From NCBI GenBank assembly GCA_029961105.1, contig JASBVO010000010.1, positions 1 through 64,000 on the forward strand: a stretch of 64,000 bases of DNA, in the 5' to 3' direction. Within the stretch, counting starts at the first letter, position 1. Each line of letters starts with the position of its first letter. The position numbers were made by a program, and so were the translations under genes. Of the stretch, positions 37,483-45,622 are shown one piece after another. The notes below the pieces were generated by a model that did not search any database, had not been told where the DNA came from, and was given only the letters and a program-made list of their open reading frames with translations. The stretch comes from Micrococcus sp. Lineage in GTDB: Bacteria; Actinomycetota; Actinomycetes; Actinomycetales; Micrococcaceae.

Positions 37483-38787
37483 ATGTCTGCTCCAGTGAAC
37501 GTGCCCCTCACCTCACGCGGAACTCTCTCTTCATCAGTGCCAGCCGAGCAGTTGGCGGAGATCAGCGAGTTGTTCGAGTTCCGGCGGGCGGGATATTCCC
37601 TCGATGCCCCCTTCTACACGGACCCGACGATCTTCAGCATCGACATGCAGGCCATCTTTGGCCGGCACTGGATCTTCGCCGCCAGCATCGCCGAACTCCC
37701 GGAGCCGGGCGACTACGTCACCGTCGACTACGGGCCATACTCCCTGATCGTCCTGCACAACGACGACGGCGGCGTGAACGTCCTGCACAACGTCTGCCGC
37801 CACCGCGGGGCCCGCGTCCTGACCGAGGCCGCGGGGACCGCGGGAAACCTGGTGTGCGGCTATCACTCCTGGACCTACTCCCCCAATGGTGACCTGATCC
37901 ATGCCTCGGCCCCGGGGGAAACGACGTTCGACAAGGGCTGCTTCGGCCTCAAGCGCGCCCACAGCCGCGTGTTCGCCGGACTCATCTTCGTCTGCATCGC
38001 GGACGAACCGCCGGCGGACTTCGATGAGACCGGGAAGATCTTCGAGCCGTACCTCGCGCCGCACGACCTGTCGAAGACGAAGATTGCCTACCAGCAGAAC
38101 ATCATCGAAGAGGGCAATTGGAAGCTCGTCATGGAGAACAACCGTGAGTGCTACCACTGCGACGGCCACCCGGAGCTCGCCTGTTCCCTCTTTCCCACCT
38201 GGGGCCTCACGGAGGGCCTAATCCCGGCCCACCTCGAGGAGGTGTGGGACCGCAACAAGGAAGCACAGTCCTCGCTCGAGGAGCGTTGCCGCCGCTATGG
38301 CCTTCCGTATGAGGTCGTCGAGGAGCTCGACACGCGCATAGCGGGAATCCGCATCTCACGGGAATCGCTCGACGGTCACGGTGAATCGTTCTCCCCCGAT
38401 GGCCGCCGGCTGTCCAAGAAGCTGCTCGGGGACCTGAGGGACTTCCGTCTCGGCCGCTGCTCGATGCACCTGCAGCCCAACAGCTGGTTCCACTTCCTCG
38501 GAGACCACGTCATCACCTTCGCGGTCTTCCCCATCAACGAACACCAGACCCTGGTACGCACCACCTGGCTGGTGGCCGACGATGCCGAGGAAGGCGTCGA
38601 CTACGACGTGGACAAGCTCACCTACACCTGGAAGCAGACCAATCTGCAGGACAAGGCGTTCGTGGAGCTGTGCCAGCAGGGCGCCGGCAGCCCCGCCTAC
38701 CAGCCCGGCCCGTACATGAAGAGTGAGTACCAGGTCGAGGCGTTCATCAACTGGTACGTGCAGCGTGTGCAGGAGCACTTGGCATGA
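37483..38787 (+). CDS. gbcA: Glycine betaine monooxygenase, Rieske oxygenase subunit
   Basis: A 434-residue Rieske non-heme iron oxygenase. The [2Fe-2S] ligands are C105, H107, C125 and H128 (CRHRGA and CGYHSW). The mononuclear iron site lies in NRECYHCDGHPEL (about residues 213-226). The sequence and context (reductase partner, dimethylglycine oxidase, BCCT carrier) point to demethylation of glycine betaine to dimethylglycine plus formaldehyde. GGGAGGAAAC precedes the ATG, giving a strong ribosome site. The stop overlaps the reductase start (ATGA). Other quaternary amines (stachydrine, carnitine) are alternative substrates for close relatives. Confidence 0.88.
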   Translation: MSAPVNVPLTSRGTLSSSVPAEQLAEISELFEFRRAGYSLDAPFYTDPTIFSIDMQAIFGRHWIFAASIAELPEPGDYVTVDYGPYSLIVLHNDDGGVNVLHNVCRHRGARVLTEAAGTAGNLVCGYHSWTYSPNGDLIHASAPGETTFDKGCFGLKRAHSRVFAGLIFVCIADEPPADFDETGKIFEPYLAPHDLSKTKIAYQQNIIEEGNWKLVMENNRECYHCDGHPELACSLFPTWGLTEGLIPAHLEEVWDRNKEAQSSLEERCRRYGLPYEVVEELDTRIAGIRISRESLDGHGESFSPDGRRLSKKLLGDLRDFRLGRCSMHLQPNSWFHFLGDHVITFAVFPINEHQTLVRTTWLVADDAEEGVDYDVDKLTYTWKQTNLQDKAFVELCQQGAGSPAYQPGPYMKSEYQVEAFINWYVQRVQEHLA

Positions 38788-40202
38788 CCGAGGTCCTCAC
38801 TGCGACGGCCACCCACGAACCACGGCGCATTCGCGGACTGGAGATGCCGTGGAACCGGGTGATGAGCACCACCGAGGGACCTGCCGGTGCCGCCCGCGCA
38901 CTGGGTCCCTGGCATCCGCAGGAGTTCACGGCCGAATGCGTCGAGGTCATTCCCGAGGCAGGCGACATGATGACCTTCGTGTTCCGCCGCTGCGACGGAG
39001 CGCCGTTGGCGTTCCGTCCGGGCCAGTACGTGAACGTCGCCTTTCCCGTGAACGGCGTGGACCAGGACCCGGTGGACCGCAGCTACTCGCTGTCCAGTTC
39101 ACCCACGCGACCGTGGACCTTCGACATCTCCGTCAAACGCGACCCCAAGGGACTCGTCTCACCATGGGTGCACGAGAATGTCAGGCCCGGCACCGTCCTG
39201 GAGATGCTCGGACCGGTCGGGGCATTCCACCTGCCTGACGCCGACCGGCGGGCACGATATCTCCTGCTGGCCGCCGGCGCAGGCATCACCCCCATCATGT
39301 CGATGGTGCGGACCATTCACTCCCTGCCCGGGCAGGCCGATGTCGTGGTGCTCTACCACGGAGCGGTGGCCGGAGGTTACGCCTTCCACCAGGAACTGGC
39401 CTACATCGCCTCAGTGGACTCGCGCATCAAGGTCTTCTGGTCCCTGGGGGACCGCAACATGCCCGAGGGCTGGGAATGGCTCGCCGGGAGGCTGACGTCG
39501 GCCATGCTCGACGAGGTTGCCCCCGACGCCAACGGCCGCCAGGTCTATGCCTGCGGCCCCGAGGGGTACCTGAACACCGCCACTGAGCTCCTCAAGAAGG
39601 TCGGCGTCGACGAAACCTCCATCAACATGGAGTTCTTCTCGGGCGACCGCCAGACGATCCTGGAGTACCAGGAGGAAGTCGCGTTCGCAGCGGACATCGC
39701 CGAGGAGATCGCCGAGGAGATTGCCGATTCCGCGGAGGACTACTACGAGAGCCAGCCCACCGCGTTCGGGCTCTACGAGCCGGGCTACGACGCCGAGGGG
39801 ACCCTGGAGGCCACGGGACTGCCGCTGGAAACGGTCGAACCGGACGCCTCACGCCCCGCCAGCAGTCCGGAGGCAGGGACGGACGCAGGGACGGACGCCG
39901 GGCGCCCCGATGCCTCGAGCTTCGACACGGTCGGCACGGGGAGCCTCACCCTGTCCTTCATGCGCACCGGCCTCAATGTGCGCATCGATCCCGCCGAGCC
40001 CATCCTCGATGTGGCCCAGCGTGCGGGCGTCAGGATCGGCGCGAACTGCAAGGAGGGCATGTGCGGCTCCTGCAAGGTCGTCAAGCTCTCCGGGGAGGTC
40101 GAGATGAACCACCAGGGCGGGATCCGGAAGCGGGAGATCGATGCGGGCAAATTCCTGCCCTGTTGCTCCACCGCGCAGACCGATGTGGTGATCGATGCCT
40201 AG
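38784..40202 (+). CDS. gbcB: Glycine betaine monooxygenase, reductase subunit
   Basis: A 472-residue flavin/iron-sulfur reductase. The FAD domain has RPGQYVNVAFP and DRSYSLSSSP; the NAD domain has LLLAAGAGITPIMSMVR and VYACGPEGYLN. The C-terminal plant-type ferredoxin has CKEGMCGSCK and a final CC pair (LPCCS). It passes electrons from NAD(P)H to the Rieske subunit. It is about 100 residues longer than typical reductases of this kind (about 360) because of an acidic, Pro/Ser-rich linker at about residues 285-385 with short duplications (IAEEIAEEIA; GTDAGTDAG). Coupled to gbcA by ATGA. Confidence 0.88.
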   Translation: MTEVLTATATHEPRRIRGLEMPWNRVMSTTEGPAGAARALGPWHPQEFTAECVEVIPEAGDMMTFVFRRCDGAPLAFRPGQYVNVAFPVNGVDQDPVDRSYSLSSSPTRPWTFDISVKRDPKGLVSPWVHENVRPGTVLEMLGPVGAFHLPDADRRARYLLLAAGAGITPIMSMVRTIHSLPGQADVVVLYHGAVAGGYAFHQELAYIASVDSRIKVFWSLGDRNMPEGWEWLAGRLTSAMLDEVAPDANGRQVYACGPEGYLNTATELLKKVGVDETSINMEFFSGDRQTILEYQEEVAFAADIAEEIAEEIADSAEDYYESQPTAFGLYEPGYDAEGTLEATGLPLETVEPDASRPASSPEAGTDAGTDAGRPDASSFDTVGTGSLTLSFMRTGLNVRIDPAEPILDVAQRAGVRIGANCKEGMCGSCKVVKLSGEVEMNHQGGIRKREIDAGKFLPCCSTAQTDVVIDA

Positions 40203-40260
40203 ACACCTCCAGTTGCCCTAGGCCGGAACACCCCCAGGACTCGCCACCGGAGCCGGAGCA

Positions 40261-40298
40261 CAAGCGCGGGAATGCCATGCGTGGCGTTCTCGCGCTTG
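40261..40298. terminator. Hairpin downstream of gbcB
   Basis: 17-nt arms CAAGCGCGGGAATGCCA and TGGCGTTCTCGCGCTTG pair at 15 positions across a 4-nt loop, 58 nt after the gbcB stop. No U-run. Probably ends the gbcAB transcript. The rest of the 248-nt gap to the cupin gene shows no gene. Confidence 0.6.
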
Positions 40299-40450
40299 CC
40301 TGGCGCCGGGTGCTGGCGGCCCGCTCTCCGACCAGCCCCCGCACCGACACCGCGAGGCCATCGGGGCACGAGACCGGGTGGCTTGCCCGGCGGGCTGCCC
40401 TCCGCCCCCACGGGTGCCGCCGGCCCGGGCCCACCGGCTACGGTGATCCC

Positions 40451-40810
40451 ATGACCTACTCGCCCGGACCCCACGACCTGACCGCCCTGGCCGACCGCAC
40501 GCTGGAGGCCGCCCGGGAGAACCCGCACGGCCGCCACGGCGACCTGCTGCTGCGTGACGGCCACCTGCGCCAGTCGATCATCGCGCTCACGGACGGCTCC
40601 CGGCTGGCCGACCACAACGCCCCGCCGGCCGCCACCCTCCAGGTGCTGCGCGGCTCCCTGGAGGTCACCGCCGGCTCCGGGACCGACCAGCGCCTGGCCG
40701 TGGGCGACCTGGTGCAGCTGACCAAGGAACGCCACGGCGTGCTGGCCCTGGAGGACAGCGTGTTCCTGCTGACCACCGTCACCGGGGTCGAGGAGGAGAG
40801 CCACGGCTGA
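40451..40810 (+). CDS. Small cupin-fold protein
   Basis: A 119-residue protein with a single cupin barrel: SIIALTDGSRLADHNAPPAATLQVLRG and LAVGDLVQLTKERHGVLALEDSVFLLTTV. The usual paired metal His motif is largely missing, so it may not bind metal. Function unknown. A TACGGT box (40439-40444) ends 6 nt before the ATG (leaderless). It is convergent with the broken Crp/Fnr gene. Confidence 0.75.
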   Translation: MTYSPGPHDLTALADRTLEAARENPHGRHGDLLLRDGHLRQSIIALTDGSRLADHNAPPAATLQVLRGSLEVTAGSGTDQRLAVGDLVQLTKERHGVLALEDSVFLLTTVTGVEEESHG

Positions 40811-40815
40811 GCCGC

Positions 40816-41532
40816 TCAGAGCAAGAGCAGGCCGGACTCGTCCAGCACGGTGACGCGGTTGCCGCGGCCGAGGGCGATGAGCCCCTGGTCCGCGAGCGCG
40901 GGCAGGCGCCGAGACAGGGTCTCCGGGGTGGTGCCGAGGTAGGAGGCCAGGTCCTTCTAGGGCATCGGCAGCCTGAACCCGGAGCCAGGCACCGCGCCGG
41001 CCTCCTCGGCGGCCTCCTCGGCGGCCGCCACGAGGTACTCCCCCAGCCGGGATTCCACGGACCGTCCGGTGATCTCGGAGAGCTGGCGCTCGGTCGCCTC
41101 CAGCCGGCCGGCCACGGAGCGCAGCATGGTCATCGCCATCCGGGGATAGTCCGCCAGGAACCGGTCCATGTCCGACCTCGACAGCGCGCAGACCTGGGCG
41201 TCCGGGGCGGCCACGGCCACGGAGGTGGCGGGGCGGTCGCTGAGCAGGGCGTCCTCGCCGGTGAAGTCTTCCGGGGAGAGCACGCGCAGCAACTGTTCGT
41301 TCCCGTTCTCCAGCAGCCTCGACTGCTTCACCGTCCCGGAGTGCACGATCTGCAGTCCCGGGCTGTCCCCGATCGCGTAGATCACCTCGCCGCGCCGGTA
41401 CGGCCGGGTGATGACGCGCTCGGCGATGCGGTGCCGGTCCTCCTCGTCCACGCCGCTGAACAGCGGGACCCTGGACACTCAGGCGAAACGGTGGTCGTGG
41501 TCGAGCAGGTCCCCGCCGTCCGGACGGCTCAC
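40816..41532 (-). pseudogene. Crp/Fnr-family regulator with two in-frame stop codons
   Basis: The full frame is 239 codons, normal for an Fnr-type regulator. From GTG 41532 (overlapping the SRPBCC stop by GTGA) it reads VSRPDGGDLLDHDHRFA, then TGA at 41481-41479 where relatives have Cys, then VSRVPLFSGVDEEDRHRIAERV and the cyclic-nucleotide-like domain. A second stop, TAG at 40959-40957, falls in PMP*KDLASYLGTTPETLSRRL, where relatives have a Lys codon, removing the DNA-binding helix-turn-helix. Each needs one base change from a sense codon. A sensor domain from GTG 41478 to 40957 (173 residues) could still be made but would not bind DNA. Sequencing error is the alternative. Confidence 0.85.
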
Positions 41533-42083
41533 GCCGCCCCGTCCTCCGGCGGCCCGCTCTGGACGGGCTGCACCGGCGTGTAGTGGTCCCGTTGCCCGGG
41601 GTGGAAGGCGGCGAAGTCCACGGCGTCCACGTCCCCGCCGTCCAGGGCCGCCTGCAGCCGGTCCAGGTAGTACTCCCAGCCGGGGCCGACGTCGGGCGCC
41701 ATCTGCTCGACGCCGGCGATCGGCTGGGAGAAGACCAGCGCGGTGCCGGCACCGGCGTCGGCGGAGTCCAGGGTCACGCGCAGGCGCCAGGCGGCGCCGT
41801 CGGGGTCCTGCAGGACCACGTCCAGGCGATGGGGCCGTTCGCAGGTCTCGATGGTGCACTCCCCCGGCTGGTCCGGGGCCTCGACCATGGCCAGCCGGAC
41901 GCTGCCGGTGGCCGGGTCCCCGGTGTAGGTCCCGTACCACCTCGCCAGCAGCGCGGGATCAGCCAGGTGGCTCCACACGTCCTCGACCGCGTGGGGCAGG
42001 GTCCGGGTGATCTGGATGGACGGCCCCTCGGGGCCGTCGATGATCCGCCCGGTGGGCTCGCGCGTGGTGCCAGGGGTGCTCAT
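41529..42083 (-). CDS. SRPBCC (AHSA1-like) domain protein
   Basis: A 184-residue START/AHSA1-type protein: ITRTLPHAVEDVWSHLADPALLARWYGTYTG at the N-terminus, RLRVTLDSADAGAGTALVFSQP, and VGPGWEYYLDRLQAALDGGD near the end, as in this ligand-binding fold. Ligand unknown; such genes often pair with small regulators. The ATG at 42083 has a CAGAAT box 6 nt away (leaderless). It is the first gene of a two-gene unit whose second gene, the Crp/Fnr regulator, is broken. Confidence 0.88.
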   Translation of the reverse strand: MSTPGTTREPTGRIIDGPEGPSIQITRTLPHAVEDVWSHLADPALLARWYGTYTGDPATGSVRLAMVEAPDQPGECTIETCERPHRLDVVLQDPDGAAWRLRVTLDSADAGAGTALVFSQPIAGVEQMAPDVGPGWEYYLDRLQAALDGGDVDAVDFAAFHPGQRDHYTPVQPVQSGPPEDGAA

Positions 42084-42108
42084 GCGGCCATTCTGGCACG
42101 CTGGGACC

Positions 42109-42752
42109 ATGACGAACCCAGCTCCCACCGCCTCCCCGTACTTCCCGGACGGGCGCAGCATGCACGCCCGGATGCTCTTCGGTGACCCGTACCTCGCCGA
42201 CGACCCGGCGCTGGAGGAACTGAACACCCGCGCCGAGCTGCTCGCCGAGCGGTACAACGCCACCTCCGTCACCGAGCCGGCCACGCGTCGCCGGCTGCTG
42301 GGCGAGCTGCTCGGCACCTGTGGACGGGACGTGGTGATCCGGCCGCCCCTGCGCGTGGACTACGGCGTGAACCTCCACGTCGGGGACCGGACCTTCGTCA
42401 ACTTCAACCTCGTGGCCCTGGACTGCGCGCCCATCCGCATCGGGGCGGACGCGCAGATCGGCCCGAACGTGCAGCTGCTCACCGCCACCCATCCCCTGGA
42501 GCCGGGACCGCGCCGGGACAAGTGGGAGGGCGCGCAGCCGATCACCCTCGGAGACAACGTGTGGCTCGGCGGGGCGTGATCGTCGGGCCGGGGGTCACCA
42601 TCGGGGAGAACACCGTGGTGGGCGCCGGCGCGGTGGTCACCGCGGACCTGCCGGCGAACGTGGTGGCCGTGGGCGTGCCCGCCCGGGTCCTGCGCGAGCT
42701 GCCCGCGGATCCCGACGTCGGCTGGTCCCGGAGGGCGGTCGAGGGCGCCTGA
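42109..42752 (+). pseudogene. Maltose-type O-acetyltransferase, frameshifted
   Basis: The first frame (42109-42579) encodes a maa/nodL-type acetyltransferase: SMHARMLFGDPYLADDPAL, then left-handed beta-helix repeats with FVNFNLVALDCAPIRIGADAQIGPNVQLL and the catalytic-type His in TATHPLE, ending WLGGA*. The second frame continues exactly where it stops: VIVGPGVTIGENTVVGAGAVVTADLPANVV to 42752. The sense reading needs one extra G in the run near 42571-42575 (WLGG-GVIVG). A one-base deletion in a G-run, either real or a sequencing error. An intact protein would have about 214 residues. Confidence 0.85.
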
Positions 42753-42769
42753 CGCCGGCCCCGGCCGGT

Positions 42770-44218
42770 TCAGGCCGGGGCGGGCCCGGAGGAACCGGCG
42801 GCGTAGTCCAGCAGCGGTACCGCCCCGGAGCGGTAGGCCTCGGTGATGCCCTCCGTGATGCGCCAGCCCTCCTCGGCGCCCGCGCCGCTGACGGTGAAGG
42901 CCCGGCGGCCCTCCAGCACCCAGCGCAGCACGGAGCCGTAGGCGGTGAGGGCGGGCTCGGGCAGCTCCGAGCACAGCACGGCGCGCGTCATCCCGCGGGA
43001 GTCGAACGGGCCCCCGGCGTTGAGCTCGATCTCGATCCGCTCGTCCTCGAAGCCGACCCGGAGCACGTCGGCGGGCAGCGGCCCGTCTGCCGGGAAGTGC
43101 TCGTAGTCGTGCGGCGGGCGGCGGAACACCACCGCGATCTCCTGGCGCGGCGAGCCGATGGCCTTGCCGGAACGCAGCACCACGGGCACCCCGTTCCACC
43201 GCCAGGAGTCCACCTCCACGATCACCTGGGCGAACGTCTCGGTCTGCCGGGAGGCGTCCACGCCCTCCTCGTCCACGTAGGACGGCAGCTCGCGCCCGGC
43301 CACGGTGCCGGCGGTGTAGCGGCCGCGGACCACGGCGGGGGTGTCCGAGGCGTAGTCCAGGTCCTCCGGCCACAGCCGGGTGGCCCGCAGCACGTGCGCG
43401 GTGCCGGCCGGGACCTCCACGCCGTCGAACCGGCTCGGCGGGTCCATCATCAGCACGGCCATCACCTGGAGTAGGTGGGACTGGATCATGTCCCGGGCCG
43501 CTCCCGTGCGGTCGTAGAATCCGGCGCGTCCCTCCAGCCCCAGGGTCTCGTCGTAGGTGATCTCGATCCGCTCCACGTGGTCCCGGTTCCACAGCGGCTC
43601 CAGGAGGCGGTTGGCGAAGCGCAGCCCCACCAGGCCGAGCACCCCGGGCGTGCCCAGGAAGTGGTCGACCCGGAACACCCGCTGCTCCGGGAGGAACCCG
43701 GCCAGCAGGTCGTTGAGCCGGCGGGCCGAGGCCAGGCCCGAGCCGAAGGGCTTCTCCAGGACCAGGACCGTGCCCTGGGGCAGCCGGTCCTCGGCGTGCA
43801 GCCGGGCCAGTTCCCGGCAGGAGTCCTCCGTGACGGCCGGCGGCAGGGCGAAGTACAGCCCGGCGGGCCCGTCGGCCTCCGCCAGCAGCGCGGCCAGGTC
43901 CCCGGCGTCGGCGGCGTCTCCGGTAACCCAGCGCGCGGCGTCGAGGGTGGCGCGCACCGGGGGCAGCTCGAGCTGGGCGGCATCCAGCACCTCGGCGAAG
44001 GCCTCGCGCACAGTCCCCGCGAAGTCCACGGCCTCGTCGCGGCCCACGCCGATCACGGTGATCCCCCGTCCGGGGACCCCGGCGGCCAGGCAGGTCGCCA
44101 GCCCCGGCAACAGCAGCCGGCGGGTCAGGTCACCCCCGGCGCCCAGGATCACCAGGGTCCGCAGCCCGGGAGGTTCCGGACCACGGGCGGGCGTGTCGGC
44201 GGGGGCGGCATCGCTCAT
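42770..44218 (-). CDS. Glucose-6-phosphate dehydrogenase family protein, divergent
   Basis: A 482-residue member of the G6PDH fold. It has an N-terminal dinucleotide site LVILGAGGDLTRRLLLPGL, EKPFGSGLASARRLN, the substrate motif RVDHFLG (RIDHYLGKE in classical enzymes, the KE being replaced), WNRDHVERIEITYDETLGLEGRAGFYDRTGAARDMIQSHLLQV and VLRSGKAI. It probably oxidises a sugar phosphate with NAD(P), but the altered active-site segment and the absence of pentose-phosphate neighbours mean the substrate may differ. TACGGT lies 6 nt from its ATG (leaderless). Confidence 0.85.
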   Translation of the reverse strand: MSDAAPADTPARGPEPPGLRTLVILGAGGDLTRRLLLPGLATCLAAGVPGRGITVIGVGRDEAVDFAGTVREAFAEVLDAAQLELPPVRATLDAARWVTGDAADAGDLAALLAEADGPAGLYFALPPAVTEDSCRELARLHAEDRLPQGTVLVLEKPFGSGLASARRLNDLLAGFLPEQRVFRVDHFLGTPGVLGLVGLRFANRLLEPLWNRDHVERIEITYDETLGLEGRAGFYDRTGAARDMIQSHLLQVMAVLMMDPPSRFDGVEVPAGTAHVLRATRLWPEDLDYASDTPAVVRGRYTAGTVAGRELPSYVDEEGVDASRQTETFAQVIVEVDSWRWNGVPVVLRSGKAIGSPRQEIAVVFRRPPHDYEHFPADGPLPADVLRVGFEDERIEIELNAGGPFDSRGMTRAVLCSELPEPALTAYGSVLRWVLEGRRAFTVSGAGAEEGWRITEGITEAYRSGAVPLLDYAAGSSGPAPA

Positions 44219-44313
44219 GGTGCCACCGTAACGCGGGCCGGCCCGAGACGCGGCAAGGGGCCCGCCCCGGCCGGACCGGGAGCGGACCCCTGGAGACGGA
44301 GGCCGTCAGGGCA

Positions 44314-44907
44314 TCAGATGCTCTTGCGGGTCTCCTGCAGCTTCTTGCGGGCCTCACGCAGGGCCTGCGTCTGCTCCTCGCGCGCCCGGTTGATGGCCTC
44401 GGCCTTGGCCTCCGCAGCCGAGCGGATGGCCTCGGCCTTGGTCTGGGCGGCAGCGGTCAGCTTCTTGGCGCGGCGATCGGCGGCGGCGTTCTTGCGGCCG
44501 ACCCGGTTCACGGCGCCGTCCACCATCAGCGCGGTGCCGATGCCGAAGAGGAACACGTCCTTGGCGACGCCGGTGCCGGCCTCGGTGGGACGGATGCCGT
44601 CAGCCTCGGTCATGCCCGGGGTGTTCTTGTACATGGACAGCAGGCCCGTGGAGAAGGCGGTCAGAGCGGTCCCGGCGAGCCAGCCCGGCACGAACGGCAG
44701 CAGCAGGGCGGCCCCGACGCCGATCTCCCCGGCGGTGAGGAACTGCTTGAACTGCTTCGGGGACATGTCCTTGACGAACGGGACGCCGTTGGCGGCCATG
44801 TCCCGCAGCTGCTCGGCCTGCTCCTCCGAGAGCTTGCTCTTGTTGATCCCCAAGTTGAGGATGAAGGCGCCGGCGGTCAGCCGGAGCGGGATCTGCGCGA
44901 TGCTCAT
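44314..44907 (-). CDS. DoxX-like membrane protein with charged coiled-coil tail
   Basis: A 197-residue protein. Membrane segments lie in IPLRLTAGAFILNLGI, FLTAGEIGVGAALLLPFVPGWLAGTAL and DVFLFGIGTALMVDGAV, in a DoxX-like arrangement. From about residue 137 a Lys/Glu/Ala-rich helix (KKLTAAAQTKAEAIRSAAEA onward) runs to the C-terminus and should form a coiled coil. Function unknown. Confidence 0.75.
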   Translation of the reverse strand: MSIAQIPLRLTAGAFILNLGINKSKLSEEQAEQLRDMAANGVPFVKDMSPKQFKQFLTAGEIGVGAALLLPFVPGWLAGTALTAFSTGLLSMYKNTPGMTEADGIRPTEAGTGVAKDVFLFGIGTALMVDGAVNRVGRKNAAADRRAKKLTAAAQTKAEAIRSAAEAKAEAINRAREEQTQALREARKKLQETRKSI

Positions 44908-45003
44908 GGGGTGGTCCTTCCGGTATTCGGGCTGGTTCCCCCCTCACCTTATAACCACCCGGCGACAGAAGTGCACGTGGGGGCCACAGGGGATACTGGG
45001 CAG

Positions 45004-45612
45004 ATGAGCGAGAACCTCTGGGCCCGGATGGTGGCCAACGATCCCGAGCACTCCCGCCGCTACGCCGAGCGCTGGCGGTCCCTGGCCGCCGAGGGCATGG
45101 ACCTGGACGGCGAGGCACGCCTCGTGGACGCCATGTGCTCCCGCGGCGCGCGCATCCTCGACGCCGGCTGCGGCACCGGCCGGGTGGGCGGCTACCTGGC
45201 CCGGGCCGGGCACCGCGTCACCGGCGTGGACCTGGACGAGCACCTGGTCGACGTCGCCCGCGAGGACCACCCGGACGCCGACTGGCACGTGGCCGACCTG
45301 GAGACCCTGGACGCCGCCGCCCTGGCCGAGCTGGGCGAGGAGGAGCCCTTCGACCTCGTCTTCTCCGCCGGCAACGTCTTCGGCTTCCTCTCCCCCGGCT
45401 CCCGGCAGGACGTGCTGCGCCACCTGTACGCCGCCCTGCGGGACGGCGGGCGGGCGGTGATCGGGTTCGGCGCCGGGCGCGGCTATGACTTCGAGGAGTT
45501 CGTGGACGACGCCGCCCGCGCTGGGTTCCGGTTGCAGGGCCGCTTCTCCACATGGCAACTGGAGGAGTTCACCCCGGAGGCGGACTTCCTCGTGGCGCTG
45601 CTGGTGCGCTGA
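45004..45612 (+). CDS. Class I SAM-dependent methyltransferase
   Basis: A 202-residue methyltransferase. Motif I is ILDAGCGTGRVGGYLA, followed by VTGVDLDEHLVDVAR, ADWHVADLETL and the post-motif LVFSAGNVFGFLSPG. The substrate cannot be predicted. The ATG at 45004 follows GATACT (44992-44997) by 6 nt (leaderless), which excludes the longer in-frame extension. Confidence 0.88.
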   Translation: MSENLWARMVANDPEHSRRYAERWRSLAAEGMDLDGEARLVDAMCSRGARILDAGCGTGRVGGYLARAGHRVTGVDLDEHLVDVAREDHPDADWHVADLETLDAAALAELGEEEPFDLVFSAGNVFGFLSPGSRQDVLRHLYAALRDGGRAVIGFGAGRGYDFEEFVDDAARAGFRLQGRFSTWQLEEFTPEADFLVALLVR

Positions 45613-45622
45613 GCGCCCCGGC

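Noticed and set aside
27038-40202. Glycine or THF riboswitch in the betaine/one-carbon genes
   Set aside because: The leaders are short (under 260 nt) and show protein-operator palindromes or simple hairpins, not the conserved glycine or THF aptamer cores.
41479-41481. TGA in the Crp/Fnr gene as selenocysteine
   Set aside because: Relatives have Cys there, which is tempting, but no SECIS-like stem follows and a second, TAG, stop is present, so decay is simpler.
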